A stretch of DNA of 64,000 bases, taken from the NCBI GenBank assembly GCA_002077065.1, contig NAJO01000004.1, positions 744,001 to 808,000 of the forward strand. The letters run 5' to 3'. Source of the DNA: Cryoendolithus antarcticus. Its lineage: Eukaryota; Ascomycota; Dothideomycetes; Cladosporiales; Cladosporiaceae. Every line of letters starts with the position of its first letter. Positions within the stretch are counted from its first letter, which is position 1. A program made the translations under genes and the position numbers. Positions 59,744 through 64,000 of the stretch are shown here, piece by piece. The notes beneath the pieces were generated by a model, which ran no database searches, had not been told where the DNA came from, and saw only the letters and a program-made list of their open reading frames with translations.

Positions 59744-61117
59744 ATGATACTGGAGAGACTCGATAAAGTACGATGGACCAGCAAGCCCATCAGAGCAACT
59801 TGTGCGCTTCTAGCCTTCTTGATGACACTGAGCCTGTACAGAACATTCTGGACAAGCGGCCAGCAAGGTACTTCGGTCACGAGCCAAGCGAGTCAATCCT
59901 CGTGTGGCCTCGCACGGCAAGATCACGTCGCTGTCATTGTCAAGACTGGAGCTTCTGAGGCCTTCGAAAAGCTGCCAACCCTATTACAGACCACACTGAG
60001 CTGTGTCGACAACCTGTTCATTGTTTCGGATCTGCAAATTGACTTCCATGGCTACCGCATGCATGATGTACTAGCAAACGTCAGTCCTGCCGTCAAAGAC
60101 ACGCACCCGGCTTTCGAGATCTACCGCGAACAGATACGTCTACGAGATGCAGGGGCGACCCTTCAACAACTCAGCAGTACTGCCCGTGATCAAAGCGACT
60201 CCCACAAAGCAGCATGGGAGCTCGACAAGTTCAAATTCCTGCACATGCTCAACACGATCAATGTGGAGATGCCGGGCAAAGACTGGTATGTTTTCATCGA
60301 AGCGGACACATATCTCGTCTGGCCGAATCTCATGGCATGGCTTGCGCAGCTTGACGCTCGTCAGAAGCTGCACATCGGTTCACCGAGCTTCATGGCGGGC
60401 ACCAAGTTCAATCACGGAGGCAGTGGATTCGTGTTGTCAGGTCCAGTAGTGCGAGCATTCGCCACCGAGCATGCCGGTATCGCTCAGCAATGGGACGAGC
60501 GGATGAGCAAAGAGTGCTGTGGCGACTACGTGCTTGCACTCGCATTGACCGAGATTGGCATACCCGTGTCCGGTGCATGGCCGATGCTGAGTGGCGAGCA
60601 ACCGATATTCACACCGTATGGACCAGCAGTCTGGTGTCAGCCAGTCATCACGATGCATCATGTTGATTCGAATGTCGTAGACTCGATGTGGGCTTTCGAG
60701 AAGCAATTCGCAGTGCAGCAGCGACCGCTACTTTTCAAGGATCTTTACGAACACTTCCTGCCGCAAGGGCTGCCGTCGTCGAGATCTGAATGGGATAATC
60801 GATGTCCGGGCAGTGTATTCGATATCCGAGACCCTCTACCAGAAGACGCGAAGACGTCAAACGAGGCATGCAGTCAAGCTTGCGATGCCATACCGCACTG
60901 CATGCAAGCACTATTCAAAGAAGGCGAGTGTAAGCTATATAAGTGCTTCACGCTGGGGAAGTATTCTCGCGGGACCGATCCCAGTGATGTGGACAGGACG
61001 TCGTGGCATAGTACCTGGAAGCGGGACAGGATCGAGGAGTGGGTTGCTAGCCATGCCAGCTGTACTGCAGCGTGGACGCCGCATAGTACAGACAATGCTC
61101 GGTCTGGTGGTATATAG
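59744..61117 (+). CDS. Fringe-like type II glycosyltransferase with C-terminal PAN-like segment
   Basis: Predicted 457-residue Golgi-type membrane enzyme, intronless. A short cytosolic N-terminus and one anchor (about residues 17-37, IRATCALLAFLMTLSLY) precede a fringe/GT31-like (DUF604-like) catalytic domain. It contains VAVIVKTGASEAFEKLPTLL, the metal-binding DxD-type EADTYLVWPNL (about 185), HIGSPSFMAGTKFNHGGSGF and CGDYVLALALTEIGI. The C-terminal part (about 355-440) is Cys-rich with the PAN/apple-like pattern EACSQACDAIPHCMQALF and GECKLYKCFTLGK. Acceptor sugar unknown; probably modifies cell-wall or secreted glycans. Confidence 0.8.
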   Translation: MILERLDKVRWTSKPIRATCALLAFLMTLSLYRTFWTSGQQGTSVTSQASQSSCGLARQDHVAVIVKTGASEAFEKLPTLLQTTLSCVDNLFIVSDLQIDFHGYRMHDVLANVSPAVKDTHPAFEIYREQIRLRDAGATLQQLSSTARDQSDSHKAAWELDKFKFLHMLNTINVEMPGKDWYVFIEADTYLVWPNLMAWLAQLDARQKLHIGSPSFMAGTKFNHGGSGFVLSGPVVRAFATEHAGIAQQWDERMSKECCGDYVLALALTEIGIPVSGAWPMLSGEQPIFTPYGPAVWCQPVITMHHVDSNVVDSMWAFEKQFAVQQRPLLFKDLYEHFLPQGLPSSRSEWDNRCPGSVFDIRDPLPEDAKTSNEACSQACDAIPHCMQALFKEGECKLYKCFTLGKYSRGTDPSDVDRTSWHSTWKRDRIEEWVASHASCTAAWTPHSTDNARSGGI

Positions 61118-61437
61118 ATCTATAAATTGACAGTCATGCGTGCCTTCAATATCAAGTGACGTTCATCTTGCCTTGAATCAGACGTCGACGATCGTTCTTT
61201 CCTGACTTCATACCGGCACAGCACCCACAACAACCAACTCTGACATCAGGGATATTCAGCTCAACATATTACATACCTTGAAATCAGTGACTTGTGTTCC
61301 AAGATAACCCTCGTTCCGAAACGCTCCTCGTTTCCTGTATCCTGGATAGCGATTCGCAGGCGCAAACGCAGTGGGCAAACGCCAAACAGCGAACTTGTCT
61401 CACATCTTACCAGTATCAATCCGACGAGGTTTGGTCG
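61118..61437. other. Intergenic region
   Basis: 320 nt between the glycosyltransferase stop and the TRAX-like start. It should hold the TRAX promoter. No supported gene. Confidence 0.5.
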
Positions 61438-62286
61438 ATGAGCGTCAAACGATCTCACGCAGCCATGGCAGAGCCAACAAGTGACAGCCCAGAGTCTCCA
61501 TTCCTGCCGATCTTCGAGACCTTCCGCAAAGAAATCGACGAACACCACGAGCGACGCGAACGAGTCATCAAAGCATCTCGAGACATCACAGCATCTTCCA
61601 AGAAGATGTAGGAAGCTTTCCCTGGAGGTCCACTAGAACCACATCACTGATCGATTTCCAGCATCTTCACACTTCACCGTCTCCGAACCATAGGCCAATC
61701 TCTGCCAGACCACATCGCAAAAGCCAACAAACCCTACACGACCGACATAGCCACGAAACTCACTCTCATAGCCCCCGATCTCCAAGGCCAAAATGCCGAC
61801 CGCTATTCCCGACAGATCTCCTCAGGCCTACAGGAGTACATCGAAGCCGCCTCATTCCAATACTACCTCGAGACCGGCACTTTACTGACCTACGCCACCG
61901 CCGCCTCCAACGTTCGGGACCTCTGTACGGGCGAAGCGAAAGTAAAGCTAGGATATGAAGACTACATCCTCGGCCTCTATGATTTCACTGGTGAGGTCAT
62001 GAAATTTGGTATCACGGCTATGGCTACCTCTGGCACGATCCCTATCTCGGGACCGGGCAGGACGCTACTGACTGATCTGCGAGCTCTGCGGGCTGGGCTG
62101 GAGGGTGTGAGATTTGGAGGGAGTCCGGTGGCGAGGGAGGTGGATAAGAAAGCGGAGGTGATGAGGGTCAGCGTTGAGAAAGTCGAGAAGGCGCTTTATG
62201 GGCTGACTGTGAGGGCGGGGGAGAGGCCGAAGGGGTGGATGCCGAGTGACGGGGATGGGGGACGGGGGGAGGGTGTTGAGGTATAG
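61438..62286 (+). CDS. Translin family protein, translin-associated factor X (TRAX)-like
   Basis: Predicted 264-residue protein. Exons 61438-61607 and 61662-62286 flank a 54-nt intron (GTAGGA...TTTCCAG). The translin fold begins SPFLPIFETFRKEIDEHHER, continues RERVIKASRDITASSKKI across the junction into IFTLHRLRTIGQSLP, and contains YEDYILGLYDFTGEVMKFGI, the conserved translin-family helix with the YxxGLxDLTGE-type signature. This acidic cluster is part of the endonuclease site in TRAX proteins, which with translin form the C3PO ribonuclease (known of the family). The C-terminus ends in a Gly-rich low-complexity tail. Whether it is TRAX or translin proper: the RERIIKASRDxT stretch and length favour TRAX. 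Confidence 0.85.
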
Positions 62287-62476
62287 TTTTGATCTGTTAC
62301 TAATACAGACGGGACCTTGATCTCTGATCAGGAACACGGCGACCCAATGCGCCTGAACTCCAAACACCGAACAGGAAGCACGATCACCCTTGTCAACACC
62401 TGCGGTGTCTATTACTATTGCCCAGCCGGTTTGTTCTGCAAAGAAGTCAGTCAAGTCCCTCCTTCATCATACCAGG

Positions 62477-63513
62477 TCATGTGCTCACACTGTGGAACTT
62501 CCCAGTAACACCCATATATATCAGAACAATGATAATGATGAGCAGCACGATCGCCACACAGATACCAAGACAGATCCACTTCTTCTTCCTCGCCGCCCTC
62601 GCACTGTTCACAGCTTTGCCCACGTGCACATTCCCAGCCTCCATATTGTCATGCGTCTCGATCGCTTTCGTCTCGATGTTCTGAATGATCGGGTCCTGCT
62701 CAACAACAATTCGGTCGAGATCCTGAAATAGCTGCTGCAGCTCCAGCATCGTCCGCTCGATCTGCTGGATTGCATCGTGTCGTTGTCGGACATTGGAGAG
62801 TGTACTTTGGGCTTGTCCGCTTCGGCCAGACTGCATAAGCGCCTGCTGGAAGATCTGCACGTCGCCTCCGTCTTGTGTTGCTTCGCGGATCTCACTTTCT
62901 GTTGCGTCAGGGCGAACGATGCGGTATTGTCGGGCTTGCTGCTCTTGCACGTCTTTTCGGAAGACGGACTCTTGTTGCTGGTATGCGTTGATCGCTTTCT
63001 TGATTCGGCGATCTAGGGCTTCCACCTGAGGACGATTGCGAGGCTCTTGTGCGTCCCGCTGCGACTTGATGCGCTTTACGCGATCTCCGAGTCCCCGATA
63101 GCCAGACATGATGTCTGCGCTGAGTGTGTCGACCTCCTTTGCGCTGCCGCCGGTGCCGGATGTGAAGGCTCGTTGGACGCGCGTGAGGTCTTGCAGCCGG
63201 GACTCGAGGTCGTCGATCGCGCGACCGACGGCGCGGCAGTCGTTGAGTATGGCATTTGGGTCGCGAGGTTGAGGTGTGGAGGATTGTGAGTATGGTGCGC
63301 CGGTACTAAGGGGCTGCATCTCGACATTGTTGTTGCGGCCGCCTACTGGGTCTGCATGTTGTTAGTGACTACTGGCGTCGTGGAAGGTGCGTAAAGCATA
63401 CCGTATGATGGTGGCGGTCGCTCTGATCGGTTGTCGTAGCTATTATCCCGAGTCTCGTATGGGTTCGACTGGCCATAGCCGCCGCCATAGCTGTTGTTGT
63501 ACTGTGTCGCCAT
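62477..63513 (-). CDS. SSO1: Plasma-membrane t-SNARE syntaxin Sso1/2
   Basis: Predicted 328-residue syntaxin that pairs with Sec9 and the v-SNARE Snc for exocytosis. Exons 63402-63513 and 62477-63351 flank a 50-nt intron (GTATGC...ATGCAG) near the N-terminus. The N-terminus is Gly/Tyr/Asn-rich (QYNNSYGGGYGQSNPYE). The Habc helices (about 70-190) start DPNAILNDCRAVGRAIDDLE. The SNARE motif includes IQQIERTMLELQQLFQDLD with the zero-layer Gln in VEQDPIIQNIE. A C-terminal anchor WICLGICVAIVLLIIIIVLI follows. I start at 63513 (MATQYNN). It is tail-to-tail with the TRAX-like gene. Both Sso1 and exocyst Sec6 (start of window) act in secretion, but they are 60 kb apart and not a cluster. Confidence 0.93.
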
Positions 63514-64000
63514 TTTGTCAGCCCAATGATCCACGATGTCCCAATGCGCTTTTCAATGTCCTTCTTGATATGCTGTCGCCTGCTTGCTCAAACCAAAATG
63601 GTGCCACTTACAGCCATTCTTGTTGCCTATGCCGCTCGCAAAGTCTGTAGCTGTAGTGTTTACTCCTGGCTCCAATTTTGCTGCCCCTGCGGTACGGATG
63701 TCCTGGTGAATGCTGGCAAAGATGCTCAATGCTTGATTCTGCGTTCTGAGATAGTAAGATGGTGAATACTGGCAATGTGTCAGACGAAGATGAAGTACTG
63801 TTCTACGCTGACTGCGACTTGGGTACTTCTTACCTTTGTAACCGCGAAGGGTGTCCCTGCATAAGCGTTGACCACCTCAAATAGAAATGCCACTGTGGCT
63901 GAGCGGCCCTTCGCCGACATCCTCGTAATACTCTCCACGACATACGATCATGGCGACATCTCGCATGCGGAAGCGCCGCCGACCAATGTCACTGCTCACG
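63514..64000. promoter_or_regulatory. Syntaxin upstream region and right window edge
   Basis: 487 nt upstream of SSO1 to the window end. At the edge two opposed frames are open: a plus frame from ATG 63950 (MATSRMRKRRRPMSLLT) and a minus frame ending at TGA 63877-63879 (about 40 residues, ending GPLSHSGISI). Each could belong to a gene beyond the window; neither can be decided here. Confidence 0.3.

Noticed and set aside
62287..62476. Extra 3' exon for the syntaxin beyond the stop at 62477
   Set aside because: A GTGTGAG/TTTGCAG pair exists, but the spliced continuation would add an unlikely tail after the membrane anchor, whereas the stop just after the anchor fits the family.
63877..64000. 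Minus-strand frame at the window edge ending GPLSHSGISI
   Set aside because: Only about 40 residues are visible, a plus-strand frame competes for the same DNA, and no family is recognisable.

Overview
This is a gene-dense stretch of a filamentous ascomycete nuclear chromosome. The evidence is the set of single-copy eukaryotic housekeeping genes, the short spliceosomal introns (mostly 38-85 nt, GT...AG, often with a CTGAC/CTAAC branch site) and fungal-specific families such as GET2, Rrn9, Sip1-type GH36 and class II-like secreted peroxidase. Protein character suggests Pezizomycotina and possibly Dothideomycetes; the class is an inference from general resemblance only. There is one 160-nt assembly gap (6704-6863). 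I recognise about 36 protein genes. I found no tRNA, rRNA, transposon or CRISPR array.

Layout. 1-7.4 kb: 5' end of exocyst SEC6 (runs off the window), mitochondrial ribosomal protein uL30m, RNA polymerase II subunit RPB3, a bromodomain protein resembling the NuA4 subunit Bdc1/Brd8, the gap, and a small unknown gene. 7.5-16 kb: an AKAP7/ASCC1-like 2H phosphoesterase, a secreted cupredoxin-type multicopper oxidase with lost copper ligands, GET2, a secreted heme peroxidase and a coiled-coil protein. 16-29 kb: PHAF1-like protein, kinesin-5, rhodanese, APC11, a Ser-rich protein, squalene synthase and the WD-repeat ribosome factor JIP5. 29-40 kb: Sip1-type alpha-galactosidase, a general amidase, a four-helix membrane protein, the Pol I factor RRN9, and two tandem Myb/SANT-like nuclear proteins. 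40-49 kb: MSH6, mitochondrial EF-G, GPI mannosyltransferase I and a CCC1/VIT1 metal transporter. 49-64 kb: secreted acid phosphatase, a membrane-anchored laccase-like oxidase, a peroxiredoxin with a long tail, a PLP aminotransferase, a mucin-like sensor-type membrane protein, a fringe-like glycosyltransferase with a PAN-like tail, translin-associated factor X, and the plasma-membrane syntaxin Sso1.

The genes do not form one pathway or a biosynthetic cluster. There are two loose redox or metal neighbourhoods: degenerate multicopper oxidase plus peroxidase at 9-14 kb, and CCC1, acid phosphatase, laccase-like oxidase and peroxiredoxin at 48-55 kb. Many genes are divergently paired over short shared promoters (for example MEF1/GPI14, 192 nt). 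I see no convincing new multi-gene system. The most interesting items are single proteins: the multicopper oxidase that keeps its type 1 copper site but has lost trinuclear-site ligands, the tailed peroxiredoxin, and the tandem Myb-like pair that shares an intron position. Exon boundaries were worked out by hand from splice signals, reading-frame closure and family conservation, so they are predictions.
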